This document shows positions 1 through 8,761 of a DNA stretch of 64,000 nt, piece after piece (the stretch's first letter is position 1; every line of letters begins with the position of its first letter). Source of the stretch: Zhongshania sp. R06B22. GTDB lineage: Bacteria > Pseudomonadota > Gammaproteobacteria > Pseudomonadales > Spongiibacteraceae. The position numbers and the translations under genes are program-made. The notes beneath the pieces were generated by a model, which ran no database searches, was not told the DNA's origin, and saw only the letters and a list, made by a program, of their open reading frames with translations. Location of the stretch: the NCBI RefSeq assembly GCF_040892595.1, contig NZ_JBFRYB010000001.1, forward strand, positions 3,410,001 to 3,474,000, in the 5' to 3' direction.

Positions 1-393
1 GTATTCTGCCGACGCTTCGGTGTGCCGCTAATCGACGGCGGCACAGTGCGACTGCCGCGCTTAATCGGCATGAGTCGGGCAATGGATATGATTCTCACCG
101 GTCGCGCTGTAGACGCTGCTGAAGCCTTTGCCATCGGCTTAGCAAACCGCGTAGTGGCTAGCGATGAGCTGCGCGATAGTGCAGAGAAGCTCGCGCTCCA
201 GATTGCCGCACTTCCTCAACAATGCCTGCGCAGTGACCGCCATAGCACCTATCAGCAATGGGGAATGAGTGAAGCCGACGCCATCGCCAATGAATTTCGT
301 CTGGGAATGCAGACCTTCTCCAGCGGCGAAACCGTGTCGGGAGCACAGCGCTTTGAACAAGGTTCCGGCCGTCATGGCAGCACAGAAAACTAA
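1..393 (+). CDS. Enoyl-CoA hydratase/isomerase family protein, C-terminal part (5' end outside window)
   Basis: The reading frame is open from base 1, so the gene begins upstream of the window and only its last 130 residues are seen. The segment FGVPLIDGGTVRLPRLIG followed by TGRAVDAAEAFAIGLANRVV is the conserved end of the crotonase core, including the Asp/Gly turn near the second catalytic position and the helix that follows. The family hydrates or isomerises acyl-CoA thioesters; substrate cannot be told from this part. It ends in a short tail with no further domain. The next gene starts about 200 bases on. Confidence 0.85.
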   Translation, partial: VFCRRFGVPLIDGGTVRLPRLIGMSRAMDMILTGRAVDAAEAFAIGLANRVVASDELRDSAEKLALQIAALPQQCLRSDRHSTYQQWGMSEADAIANEFRLGMQTFSSGETVSGAQRFEQGSGRHGSTEN

Positions 394-601
394 AGCCCCT
401 AAAAACACATACAAGGAACAATATTCGCTACATTGAGTGATTATCCGTGGGGCTCGCTGCGCCGAAACCGCGATATATCAATCGTGCTTTACTACTAGCA
501 AGAATGAATAAACATTATATACAACACAGAAATAAACTATAATTTGAATATCAGAAAAATAATATCTAAGAACATAATACTCACCAACACAGAAGTACAC
601 C

Positions 602-1600
602 GTGCGCATTATTCGCTTTAGTTTACTCGCCGCTCTTAGTGTCGCGGCTATTAGTACATTGCTATATAGCTACTATGGCTATAGCCCAGCGCCGCCGCGA
701 ATCCAGCTGAGCGGGGAGCTAAGTGAAAACACCATCACCATCGAAGGTAGAGAGCGCAGCTACACAGCGTATATACCGACTAAACTCGCTAAAGATCCAG
801 CTCTGGTATTTATGCTCCACGGCTCTTTGCAAACTGTAAAAGGCGTGCGCGAGTCCACTGCCTACCAATTTGAACAGCTTGCCGAGCAACACAAATTTAT
901 TGTGGTATACCCTAGTGGATACAAAAACAACTGGAATGATTGCCAAGGCGAGGCAAATTATCCTGCGCGCGCAGAAAACATCAATGACATAAAATTTATT
1001 ACATCCCTAGTAAGCGAATTCCATCAGCGCTACGGCAGCGACACCGCCAAGACTTTTATCGCCGGTTACTCCAATGGCGGCCATTTAGGTTTTCGCTTTG
1101 CCCTAGAACATCCCAATGCCGTCGCTGGCATAGCCGCCATTAGTGCAAGCTTGCCCGCCGCCGACAACCTAGCCTGCGAAGACACAGGTAAAGCCGTTCC
1201 GGTGCTCATCATGAACGGCACTGAAGACCCAATAAACCCGTATTACGGCGGCCAAGTGACCTTATTCGGCTTCGGCAACCGCGGCCGGGTGTTGTCATCC
1301 ATAAGCAGTGCAGAGCACTTTGCACATAAGGCTGGCTATCATGGCGCCCCCAGCGAGACCAAACACTTCCTAAACAATCGCGCCGATGACCCCACCGCGA
1401 CAAAATATTATGCTTGGCGCGACGGCGAACACCCAGAGGTGATTCTGTATACCATCGTCGGTGGCGGGCACACTATTCCTCAGGAATACTTTAGAGCGCC
1501 GCGAATTCTGGGCGCTAGCAGTAAAGAGATAAATGGTCCTGCAGAGATATGGGCATTTTTCGCACGCCAAATACGCCGCGTAGACACGGCCGGGAAGTAG
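602..1600 (+). CDS. Secreted PHB-depolymerase/feruloyl-esterase-like alpha/beta hydrolase
   Basis: A 332-residue protein read from a GTG start. Residues 1-25 are a hydrophobic signal or anchor segment, so it probably acts in the periplasm or outside the cell. The hydrolase signatures are all present: the oxyanion FMLHGS near residue 70, the nucleophile elbow GYSNGG near residue 155, an Asp in NGTEDPINPYYGG near 210 and a late His in GGGHTIP near 290. This spacing is typical of the LpqC/polyhydroxybutyrate depolymerase-like esterase family. The true substrate (short PHA oligomers, feruloyl or acetyl esters) is not readable. It stands alone on its strand and converges on the MOSC gene. Confidence 0.8.
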   Translation: MRIIRFSLLAALSVAAISTLLYSYYGYSPAPPRIQLSGELSENTITIEGRERSYTAYIPTKLAKDPALVFMLHGSLQTVKGVRESTAYQFEQLAEQHKFIVVYPSGYKNNWNDCQGEANYPARAENINDIKFITSLVSEFHQRYGSDTAKTFIAGYSNGGHLGFRFALEHPNAVAGIAAISASLPAADNLACEDTGKAVPVLIMNGTEDPINPYYGGQVTLFGFGNRGRVLSSISSAEHFAHKAGYHGAPSETKHFLNNRADDPTATKYYAWRDGEHPEVILYTIVGGGHTIPQEYFRAPRILGASSKEINGPAEIWAFFARQIRRVDTAGK

Positions 1601-1611
1601 CAGGGACAATG

Positions 1612-2142
1612 TTAGTACAAGCTTAGCTGGCGCTCTTGATATTTATTGGGTGGCAAATATATAAGCTGATCACCGCACTTAATTTCACCCGACTCTAAAA
1701 TTTTGGCACATAAGCCGCCATAACCCAGCATTGCCACTAAACCGCCCTTTCCAAGCGCGGCTTCCATGCGAGAACAGGGGTGACACTGGGCTGTAGCCTG
1801 AAAAACCGCATCGCCAATTTTAAAATACTGGTGCCGCAGGGCATTGAGATTAATACCCGACACTAATAAATTTCTTCTCAATATATCCACCGGAATATGC
1901 TCAACACCGACGTTTTCGGCAATAGCGCGAATAAACTCAACACTAATAATACTCACCTGCCTGGCGGACCCCTTGCTACCCTCAAGGCGACGATCACCCC
2001 GCAAGCCGCGATCTGCAATCGCCAAGGTTTGGCTCACCGCAACCATGGGTTCCTTACGCGCTGGGCGCAGACCAATCCACTCCAAGGTGCCCGGTGACAG
2101 TTCATCGAGAAAGCGCGAAATTAAGCGACCCTGTGCATTCAT
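1612..2142 (-). CDS. MOSC domain-containing protein
   Basis: A 176-residue protein matching the MOSC (molybdenum cofactor sulfurase C-terminal) fold: an early Gly/Asp-rich strand GLRGDRRL, the RQVSII strand, the RRNLLVSGINLNAL stretch typical of MOSC domains, and the conserved cysteine segment CHPCSRM near residue 140. Stand-alone MOSC proteins of this length are thought to bind or transfer sulfur or molybdenum cofactor groups; the Cys in CHPCSRM would be the carrier residue. It is the last gene of a minus-strand run starting near 6600, 19 bases after the DUF2064 gene, so probably co-transcribed. Confidence 0.85.
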   Translation of the reverse strand: MNAQGRLISRFLDELSPGTLEWIGLRPARKEPMVAVSQTLAIADRGLRGDRRLEGSKGSARQVSIISVEFIRAIAENVGVEHIPVDILRRNLLVSGINLNALRHQYFKIGDAVFQATAQCHPCSRMEAALGKGGLVAMLGYGGLCAKILESGEIKCGDQLIYLPPNKYQERQLSLY

Positions 2143-2161
2143 TTTGATTCCTAAACCTTAC

Positions 2162-2845
2162 TTAAACGAGGGATTGTCCGCCCTTTGACTCCGGCCATTC
2201 TGGTGGCAAATACTGCAGATCTGCGGCCTCATCAATATCATGAACCGCTGTAAATTCGGTATAGCTCATTCCACATTCCAGCAATCGCCGCCGAGTTAGC
2301 TCAGCGACCTTGTCGGTGCTCCAGGGGATATTGGTAAATAAGCGCGACTCATAGCTGCGCATACCGATTAGGGCATAACCGCCGTCTGCACAAGGCACCA
2401 TGCAGGCATGGTGCTCTTGCAGCTCCGCCGCCGCCCAGCGCAATACCGAGGCATTAATTTCTGGGCAGTCACTGCCAATAATGATCACGGCATCAGTATT
2501 TACTAGACCCTGCACGGCGGCGTTGCCCATGCGTTCGCCCAAGTCATCGCCACGCTGCTCACACAAGCCAACACCATCAGGTATCTCTACTGACTGCCAG
2601 GCCGGCGACTGCGCTGAAGGGGTCATCCATAAGTTAACCGAAAAACGGTATTCAGTCGGTGTATCTATCAGCAGACTCGCGCCATCTTGAAGTATTTTAG
2701 TGAGCATCTTTTTTGCTAAGCTAGCGGCGCCATCTGCACCCAATGCTGGTATCAAACGAGTTTTAGCCAAACCCGCCAGCGGGGCTTTAGCAATAATCTG
2801 AATACCCACTTGTGGCAATGGGCGACTTGGCTCTGAACTATTCAT
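2162..2845 (-). CDS. TIGR04282-type (DUF2064) glycosyltransferase-like protein
   Basis: A 227-residue protein with a nucleotide-sugar transferase-like fold. The N-terminus AKAPLAGLAKTRLIPALG resembles the nucleotide loop of NTP transferases; IIIGSDCPEI near residue 120 carries the Asp-rich metal site, and PCADGGYALIGM follows near 155. These are hallmarks of DUF2064/TIGR04282, named for its company with arsenosugar biosynthesis genes. Its 5' end overlaps the 3' end of its partner by 8 bases, so the two are translationally linked. No ArsM or ArsS gene is visible nearby, so the arsenosugar role is not supported here. Confidence 0.85.
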   Translation of the reverse strand: MNSSEPSRPLPQVGIQIIAKAPLAGLAKTRLIPALGADGAASLAKKMLTKILQDGASLLIDTPTEYRFSVNLWMTPSAQSPAWQSVEIPDGVGLCEQRGDDLGERMGNAAVQGLVNTDAVIIIGSDCPEINASVLRWAAAELQEHHACMVPCADGGYALIGMRSYESRLFTNIPWSTDKVAELTRRRLLECGMSYTEFTAVHDIDEAADLQYLPPEWPESKGGQSLV

Positions 2846-3548
2846 AGCGTTTCGCTAAGCTTTGCGGCGACGCCCCCAGCCAATACATAAAACGTAAACG
2901 CCACATTAATAAAATGGTCCGCCATATACCACGACGCTGCCAGCGCCGCCCTGAGGTCGTTATTTTAGACCGCAAGCATACCGGGGCTGATAATTTTCGA
3001 AGTGCAGCCGACAAGGCAACATCCTCCATCAAGGCCTGATCCAAAAAGCCGCCCACCGCGTCAAACACTTTTCGGCGAACAAAAATGCCCTGATCACCCG
3101 TTGCAATACCGCTTAGACGGGAGCGCCAATTTATAAAGAAGGCAATAATTGTAAACATCTTAGCGTCACCGCTAATGCGGACATCAAACCGTCCCCAGGG
3201 CTGTGCATCGAGCGCGGAAATGACACTATTGAAAGCCGCATCGGGCAGCTCACTATCAGCATGCAAAAATAATAAATAATTTGCTGTTGCCGCGGCGGCG
3301 CCAAAGTTCATTTGCTTTGCCCTTCCGCGGCCACTATGTAGACAGGGAAACCCCAGCGCCGCAATGGCATCTGCGGAGCCATCAGTACTACCACCATCAA
3401 CAAATATAAGCTCAATACTACGGTCAGTATCTGCTAGCTGGCTGCGTAAGGTCGAACACAGCAGCGCTAATCCGGACGCCTCATTTAATACCGGAATGAC
3501 GACAGACAATGCGGGAAGGTTTCCACTTCCGCTCTCATGAATTCCCAA
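2838..3548 (-). CDS. TIGR04283-type family 2 glycosyltransferase
   Basis: A 236-residue GT-A glycosyltransferase. The start LSVVIPVLNEASGL is the classic GT2 nucleotide-binding strand; FVDGGSTDGSAD gives the first acidic motif, GRAKQMNFGA and LFLHADSELP the donor metal region, and GDQGIFVRR the acceptor region. The absence of long hydrophobic stretches except one near residue 220 suggests a cytosolic or membrane-associated enzyme. The family is named for arsenosugar loci but is also found apart from them. Coupled to the DUF2064 gene by overlap. Confidence 0.87.
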   Translation of the reverse strand: MGIHESGSGNLPALSVVIPVLNEASGLALLCSTLRSQLADTDRSIELIFVDGGSTDGSADAIAALGFPCLHSGRGRAKQMNFGAAAATANYLLFLHADSELPDAAFNSVISALDAQPWGRFDVRISGDAKMFTIIAFFINWRSRLSGIATGDQGIFVRRKVFDAVGGFLDQALMEDVALSAALRKLSAPVCLRSKITTSGRRWQRRGIWRTILLMWRLRFMYWLGASPQSLAKRYE

Positions 3549-3583
3549 ATGAAACGTCCATCATTGCAGGTAAATGTCGATTG

Positions 3584-4435
3584 CTATTCACCAACATCAT
3601 TTAGATCCCAGTCATAGTCGGTATAGCTGATGCCCAAACTGCCGTCACCCAAACGCGCCACGGCAGACTTGCCGTTTACGATAATACCGGGGCCTGGGGC
3701 ACTTAAACCCAATACATCTACATACGCGGCCAAGAAACTAGACAGGGACTCTGCGCCACCCCAGCCCTGCTCAAAATCTGTTTTATACCATTTAAAGATA
3801 GGTGATATATGTAATTCACCATTTGAAAAATAATTACGACTGCGGTCACTTAAAAAGTTTTGAGTAACAAGATCTAACTGGCCCTCAAGTTTTTCAGCGG
3901 TGTACGCGCTATTTAGTAAGGCTGGGCAACCAATGCTGGCACAATTTACAGCGAAGTGAATACGAGGTTCATTGTAACGACCAGAACCGCGAATCAGGCT
4001 ATGTTCAATATTATCTAGACTTCGGGTCTCACCCAAAAACGGAATAAATTCTTTTTTCCAAGGCGAACTAAAGAAGGACCCCAGATCTTTTATTGACTCC
4101 AAATCCGGGTAACGCGTTAATATCAGATCTATTGTCCAGGCGTTATAGGCATTAATCAAAAGCGCCAATTGCTGGTCCTTAGACCAAGAGTCGAACACCT
4201 TAACGTCAACGGCCGACAAGCTGGCCAAATAAGCTTGAAGTATATTGCGGTCGTCTTTCATTGCCGCATAATCAACGCGACTCGCCTGCCCGTCTTGTAT
4301 CATCACAACATGCTTTTGCAGCAAGTTATTCCAAGCCCGATGCGAAAATTCAGCGGCTATTGACGGCGTGACCACACACAATAGCAATACACCGTAACAG
4401 ACACCGCGCAATGTCTTTTTTACTTGATATTTCAC
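3584..4435 (-). CDS. DUF547 domain-containing exported protein
   Basis: A 283-residue protein with a clear signal peptide (residues 1-27, cleavage after SIAA). The DUF547 body carries LLINAYNAWTIDLIL, the SLDNIEHSLIRG segment and the invariant VNCASIGCP near residue 165, whose two cysteines could pair or hold a nucleophile. DUF547 has been discussed as cysteine-protease-like, but its function is not established. It lies 7 bases downstream of the VTT-flavoprotein gene and 35 bases upstream of the glycosyltransferase, so it belongs to the same transcript. Confidence 0.88.
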   Translation of the reverse strand: MKYQVKKTLRGVCYGVLLLCVVTPSIAAEFSHRAWNNLLQKHVVMIQDGQASRVDYAAMKDDRNILQAYLASLSAVDVKVFDSWSKDQQLALLINAYNAWTIDLILTRYPDLESIKDLGSFFSSPWKKEFIPFLGETRSLDNIEHSLIRGSGRYNEPRIHFAVNCASIGCPALLNSAYTAEKLEGQLDLVTQNFLSDRSRNYFSNGELHISPIFKWYKTDFEQGWGGAESLSSFLAAYVDVLGLSAPGPGIIVNGKSAVARLGDGSLGISYTDYDWDLNDVGE

Positions 4436-4442
4436 TTAGATA

Positions 4443-6599
4443 TTAACCTCTTCGCCATGCATGAAACTTCAGCAACCATTTCATAATCCACTGCGGGGCG
4501 TGCGCTTTCTGCCACTCGCCAGCAACGTATTTATTTGCTTCCGACATACTCGGGTAGCTGTGAATAGTCGCTAATATTTTTTTCAAACCAATGCCGTGTT
4601 TCATTGCTAACACATATTCTGCCAGTAACTCGCCAGCCTGCGCGCCAACAATGGTCACACCTAAAATGCGATCTTTGCCCGGCGCGGTAAGCACCTTAAT
4701 AAAGCCTTCGGCTTGGCTGTCACAGATCGCCCGGTCAAGGTCATCAATACCATAGCGAGTGACTTCATAGCTAATTTTCTTATCAGCCGCTTCCGACTCA
4801 CTTAGCCCAACGCTCGCCACCTCTGGGTCAACATAAGTCACTCTTGGTATTAGGGTGTAATCTACTTTGAATTTCTTAAAGCTGCCAAATAAACCATTTA
4901 CCGCCGCATACCATGCTTGATGAGCTGCGACATGGGTAAACTGATACGGTCCAACAACATCGCCCGCTAGCAAGATATGCGGAAAGCTTGTCTCTAGATA
5001 CTCATTGCCCTTTAACTTAGACACCTCCATGCCCAGATTCTCCAAGCCATAGCCCTTAGTACGTGGCTTACGGCCAACCGCACATAGCAGGGCATCGAAT
5101 TCAATTATCTGTTCTACGCCAGACTCGTCCGCCACGATCATAAGCTTCTGCTCGCCGTCGCGCTCGCACCGAATCGCGCGCATACCGGTGAGAATATTAA
5201 CGCCATCGTCACGGAGCGACTGCGCCACTGCCGCCGAAACATCTTCATCATCGCGCACCATAATCCGAGGCAACATCTCTAGCTGGGTGACATTTGAACC
5301 CAGGCGGGCAAAGCACTGCGCTAATTCACAACCGATAGGACCACCGCCCAATACTAGCAGTCGCTTGGGTGGCGCTTCATTCTCAGCCAGTGACTCCCAC
5401 AGGGTGTCACTGGTTAAATAACCCACTTCCTCCAACCCTGGCAGTGGCGGTACCGCTGGCTCCGCGCCGGCTGCAATGATGATTGCGCGCGATGTTAGGC
5501 GCTGAACACCGCCGTCATTCAAGGTAATATCAACCGTCCAGGGATCGACGAACTGAGCGTAGCCCTGCAGCACCTCAACGCCCAGCTCAGTATAACGCTC
5601 CACACTGTCATGCGGCTCTATGCGAGCGATAACATCCTTAACACGCGCCATAATGCGTCGAAAATCAATCACCGGCTCAGAGGCCGCCAAACCATATTTC
5701 TCTCCATGGCGCTGCTGCGTCGCAAGCTTTGCCGTTTTAATTAAGGCCTTACTCGGCACACAGCCGTAGTTGAGGCAGTCACCCCCCATCTTATTGGCCT
5801 CAACTAGGGTAACTTTGGCCTTAACCGCCGCGGCAATATAAGAACTGACCAAGCCGGCCGCGCCGCCGCCAATCACAATCAAATTGCGGTCAAAGTGCTT
5901 GGGCCGCGACCACTTGGCATTTTCTTTTCTAGTGCTAAGCCACCCCAAACCCTTTTTGGCAAGCAAGGGGAAGATACCCAGTAACACAAAGGAAAATAGC
6001 AAGGAGGGCGACAATATTCCCGACAGACTAGTTAAATCGCTAAGTTGGCTACCTGCGTTAACGAACACCAAGGTACCCGGCAGCATGCCGACCTGACTTA
6101 CCCAATAAAACTGCCTAAGTTTGAGCGGGGTTAATGCCATTAACATATTGATTAAAAAGAAGGGAAATACCGGTACCAGCCTGAGACTGAAGAGGTAGAA
6201 ACTGCCCTCGCGGGCCACGCCGTCATTAATCGCTTTTAAGCGATCGCCAAAGCGATTTTGTACGGTGTCTCGAAGCACATAGCGAGTCATCAAGAAGGCG
6301 AGCGTCGCACCGATACTTGATGCAAAAGAGGCTATCAGCAGCCCCCAGCCCAATCCGAATATCGCGCCTACCAATAAGGTCATGATCGCCGCCCCCGGCA
6401 ACGACAGCGCGGTGATCAGCACATATGACGCAAATAACACCATTGCCAATATCAGCGGCTGATCAGTCCGCCAAGACGCTAAATCGACTTGTAATTGTTT
6501 TGCCCCTTCAAGATTTAAATATTCATTCAACCCTAGGGCAAAAAAGGCGAAAACTAAGACTACAATCAAGCTTAAAAACACGATTTTCTTTATCATCAC
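4443..6599 (-). CDS. Fusion of VTT/TVP38-TMEM64 membrane domain with mercuric-reductase-like FAD oxidoreductase
   Basis: A 718-residue two-part protein. Residues 1-225 hold about six membrane segments of the VTT (DedA-like, formerly SNARE-associated) family, with the typical GLGWGLLIASFASSIGATLAF stretch. Residues 235-718 form a complete pyridine nucleotide-disulfide oxidoreductase: the FAD loop GGGAAG, the redox-active pair in CLNYGC, the NAD(P) site LGGGPIGCE, the second FAD motif LLAGDVVGPYQFTH and the C-terminal dimerisation region with HSYPSMSE. Mercury-type HMA domain and C-terminal Cys pair are absent, so Hg reduction is unlikely. The fused form is known in gammaproteobacteria; its electron acceptor is not. 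Confidence 0.9.
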   Translation of the reverse strand: MMIKKIVFLSLIVVLVFAFFALGLNEYLNLEGAKQLQVDLASWRTDQPLILAMVLFASYVLITALSLPGAAIMTLLVGAIFGLGWGLLIASFASSIGATLAFLMTRYVLRDTVQNRFGDRLKAINDGVAREGSFYLFSLRLVPVFPFFLINMLMALTPLKLRQFYWVSQVGMLPGTLVFVNAGSQLSDLTSLSGILSPSLLFSFVLLGIFPLLAKKGLGWLSTRKENAKWSRPKHFDRNLIVIGGGAAGLVSSYIAAAVKAKVTLVEANKMGGDCLNYGCVPSKALIKTAKLATQQRHGEKYGLAASEPVIDFRRIMARVKDVIARIEPHDSVERYTELGVEVLQGYAQFVDPWTVDITLNDGGVQRLTSRAIIIAAGAEPAVPPLPGLEEVGYLTSDTLWESLAENEAPPKRLLVLGGGPIGCELAQCFARLGSNVTQLEMLPRIMVRDDEDVSAAVAQSLRDDGVNILTGMRAIRCERDGEQKLMIVADESGVEQIIEFDALLCAVGRKPRTKGYGLENLGMEVSKLKGNEYLETSFPHILLAGDVVGPYQFTHVAAHQAWYAAVNGLFGSFKKFKVDYTLIPRVTYVDPEVASVGLSESEAADKKISYEVTRYGIDDLDRAICDSQAEGFIKVLTAPGKDRILGVTIVGAQAGELLAEYVLAMKHGIGLKKILATIHSYPSMSEANKYVAGEWQKAHAPQWIMKWLLKFHAWRRG

Positions 6600-6876
6600 G
6601 ACCTCTTAGTTGCGCCCGCAAACCAACAAGCCAAAGAGAACGGGGGCTGTTGACCTTAGTAGTGTCATCTCAATCACTAATTCCAGACTTATATCTCAGA
6701 ACGAAATCGAATCTCTTAAAAATAATTATTCCTATATTCCCTTCACCTCGATCTCGCTAGTAGAAGTGATAATACCAAGTTAATCATCACGGCCGGCAAA
6801 AAGACGTGGCCGAAAAATACTCAGATTAATCTACTGTTACCGCGGCAATTCGAATCATCGAATTACCATAAGAGGC
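6600..6876. other. Non-coding stretch before the GGDEF remnant
   Basis: Between the VTT-flavoprotein start and the GGDEF remnant. AT-rich around 6715-6740, as expected for a promoter of the minus-strand operon that starts at 6599, but no confident -35/-10 pair could be fixed. No small gene with a ribosome site is seen. Confidence 0.4.
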
Positions 6877-7083
6877 GTGATCAATGCATTGTCAGCAATT
6901 TATCCAACGGCCCTTTCGACGCCAATGAATATTGAAAATACGTCGTATAAAATAAGCGCTAGCATCGGGTATGCCACTTACCCAAAGGACGGCGATAACT
7001 ACGAGTCCCTACTAAAAACAGCTGACCAGGCAATGTATAAAGTAAAGCGCGGCCGCACCGCAGCGCCTTACAGTCCAATATAG
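6877..7083 (+). pseudogene. Remnant of a GGDEF (diguanylate cyclase) domain
   Basis: Only the last part of a GGDEF domain can be read: ISASIGYATYPKDGDN followed by LLKTADQAMYKVKRGR, the standard end of the fold. The frame is open back to about 6784, but the GG[D/E]EF active loop, the nucleotide-binding half and any plausible start are missing, so it cannot make cyclic di-GMP. The surrounding 6600-6876 stretch has no other recognisable coding content. Best read as what remains of a deleted gene. Confidence 0.65.
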
Positions 7084-7088
7084 AAATA

Positions 7089-7865
7089 CTATAAATACGC
7101 CGCTACCGCTTGCACTATAGCTGGAGATTCGCCCTTAGAAACCCAAACAACTAAGGCCGATTTTTTCTGCCCTTTAGCCGGTATTATTGGCCCGGCAACA
7201 CGCTTGGTTATCGTTTCCCCTAGCTTGCTTGAACCAAAAGGATACTGAACCTGGGACAAAACCACAAAGTCATGCCGCAGCACTCGACCACTATTTTCAC
7301 CATCAAGTACCTTGGTCTCTAAGCCCATACCGACAATCGCGATATGTACTTGCAAATCCCCATGGTCGTCCGCCGCTGGAGTAAAACTAAGAGCAAGTGT
7401 TTCCACGTTCTTTGACCACTGCGCGGACAGCACACCCACTTGCGTATTACTACGCGGCAGTTGATCTGGCGTCACACTCTGACCGCCGTTGAACCAGCCA
7501 CGCCACTCCCGGTTATTAACCACAAAACCCGGTGTATAGACCTGCGAGACCATACCGCTACGACGTAGTTGCCGCTGTCGATCAGAGAATATCGGCGCCG
7601 AAAAACGGTCATCCCAGCCTAATTGATTCCAATAGTCGACATGAAACGCCAGGGGAATGATATGCGAAAATATTGCCGGATCATGACTTAGAGACGACAA
7701 CCATGCATCAGCATTAGGACAGCTGCTACAACCCTCAGAGGTATATAGCTCAATGGTAGTCGCTGCCTCTTTACCACTGCGCACCTCCAAAGCATGCGCG
7801 GGCAGAATTATGAGCAAGGTACTGAACAAGATTTGTGTTGCTGCGGACGACACCCTCTTTCCCAT
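7089..7865 (-). CDS. DUF1223 family thioredoxin-like exported protein
   Basis: About 258 residues if the internal ATG at 7865 is used, which places a normal signal peptide (ending near PAHA) at the N-terminus; an upstream ATG at 7895 would add ten residues. The family signature ELYTSEGCSSCPNAD holds a CxxC pair, followed by the segment HVDYWNQLGWDDRF that is diagnostic of DUF1223. The fold is thioredoxin-like, and the protein is predicted to be periplasmic. Partner and reaction are unknown. It stands between the GGDEF remnant and dps. Confidence 0.85.
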   Translation of the reverse strand: MGKRVSSAATQILFSTLLIILPAHALEVRSGKEAATTIELYTSEGCSSCPNADAWLSSLSHDPAIFSHIIPLAFHVDYWNQLGWDDRFSAPIFSDRQRQLRRSGMVSQVYTPGFVVNNREWRGWFNGGQSVTPDQLPRSNTQVGVLSAQWSKNVETLALSFTPAADDHGDLQVHIAIVGMGLETKVLDGENSGRVLRHDFVVLSQVQYPFGSSKLGETITKRVAGPIIPAKGQKKSALVVWVSKGESPAIVQAVAAYL

Positions 7866-8037
7866 AACATTGCCCCGCTGTTCAAAATCGTACAACTCAG
7901 GCAGTGTTATAACGCCCGCTCACAGTTAAATAGACGCGCACAAAGCCGCTACGTTACAAATCTTCGGATGAATTCGTGATTACTTTTCCGAGCGGGATAG
8001 CGGCGTCTACAGCAGACACCGCCACGGTAAAAGGACA

Positions 8038-8508
8038 CTACTTATTTATAGCGCGCAACATCCAGGCAGTTTTCTCATGGATTCGCATCCGGTCTGACAC
8101 CAAGGACGCGGTAGACTCGTCGTCAGCCTCTTGCGCCAGCTTCAAGACCACACGACAACTCTTTACCACCTGCTCATGGCCTGTGGTTAGAATATCTACC
8201 ATGGCATCCGCTGCCGGCACACCGTCGACCTCTTCGATAGAGCTTAAACGCGAAAATTCTTTATATGTTCCCGGGGCAGCAACGTCTAAGGTACGAATAC
8301 GCTCGGCAATATCATCAACTGCAAGGGCTAACTCAGTGTAGTGTTCTTCGAACATGAGATGTAAATCACGGAAACGTGGGCCAGTGACATTCCAATGGAA
8401 ATTGTGAGTTTGCAAATATAGGGTATAGGAATCTGCCAGTAGCACTTTTAAGCCGCCGGCAATCTGTTCGCGATTCGCTTCGCTGATACCAATATCGATT
8501 ACTTTCAT
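8038..8508 (-). CDS. dps: Dps-family ferritin-like DNA starvation/stress protein
   Basis: A 156-residue four-helix protein. The motif [13 protein letters not shown] with the following [19 protein letters not shown] provides the His, Asp and Glu ligands of the inter-subunit ferroxidase centre of Dps. Dps dodecamers oxidise and store iron with peroxide and may coat DNA. The N-terminal tail is short with little Lys/Arg, so DNA binding may be weak; this is inference. An imperfect inverted repeat lies about 40 bases upstream. Confidence 0.9.
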   Translation of the reverse strand: MKVIDIGISEANREQIAGGLKVLLADSYTLYLQTHNFHWNVTGPRFRDLHLMFEEHYTELALAVDDIAERIRTLDVAAPGTYKEFSRLSSIEEVDGVPAADAMVDILTTGHEQVVKSCRVVLKLAQEADDESTASLVSDRMRIHEKTAWMLRAINK

Positions 8509-8543
8509 GCAGATTTTCCCTGTTATGGTTTGAATTGTTGTCT

Positions 8544-8560
8544 GCTGTACGTAAAACAGC
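8544..8560. promoter_or_regulatory. Inverted repeat upstream of dps, possible operator
   Basis: GCTGT-N7-ACAGC lies 36-52 bases upstream of the dps start, nested inside a looser GTCTG...CAGAC pair. It resembles a LexA site, but the spacer is 7 rather than 8 bases, so it may be an operator for another regulator or chance. Confidence 0.25.
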
Positions 8561-8761
8561 TTAGCAACAGACTAACAGGAGCCCATTGATATTTAAAATA
8601 TTAGTTTTAAATGCAATCGATAGGTGTTAGCTATAGTAGAGCAAGAATCGACTCTTTGTTTCTTATAGAGCAGCGTAGGCTGGAATGCCTTGAGGACAGA
8701 GCATAAGGTCGTTAAGCTTGCGCCACAAAATACGATTTATAGTGAATATCCGGAGTACAAC

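Noticed and set aside
2162..3548. An arsenosugar biosynthesis operon
   Set aside because: The two family names suggest it, but ArsM and ArsS are not seen, so only the families are reported.
4443..6599. Mercuric reductase merA
   Set aside because: The flavoprotein half has the CxxxxC pair, but the N-terminal HMA domain and the C-terminal Cys pair are absent and a VTT domain is fused instead.
8544..8560. LexA box at the dps promoter
   Set aside because: The spacer between CTGT and ACAG is 7, not the 8 bases a LexA site needs.
8690..8761. A longer N-terminus for the Kazal-like lipoprotein
   Set aside because: It would hide the lipoprotein signal; the ATG at 8762 has GGAG 8 bases before it and gives a proper lipobox.
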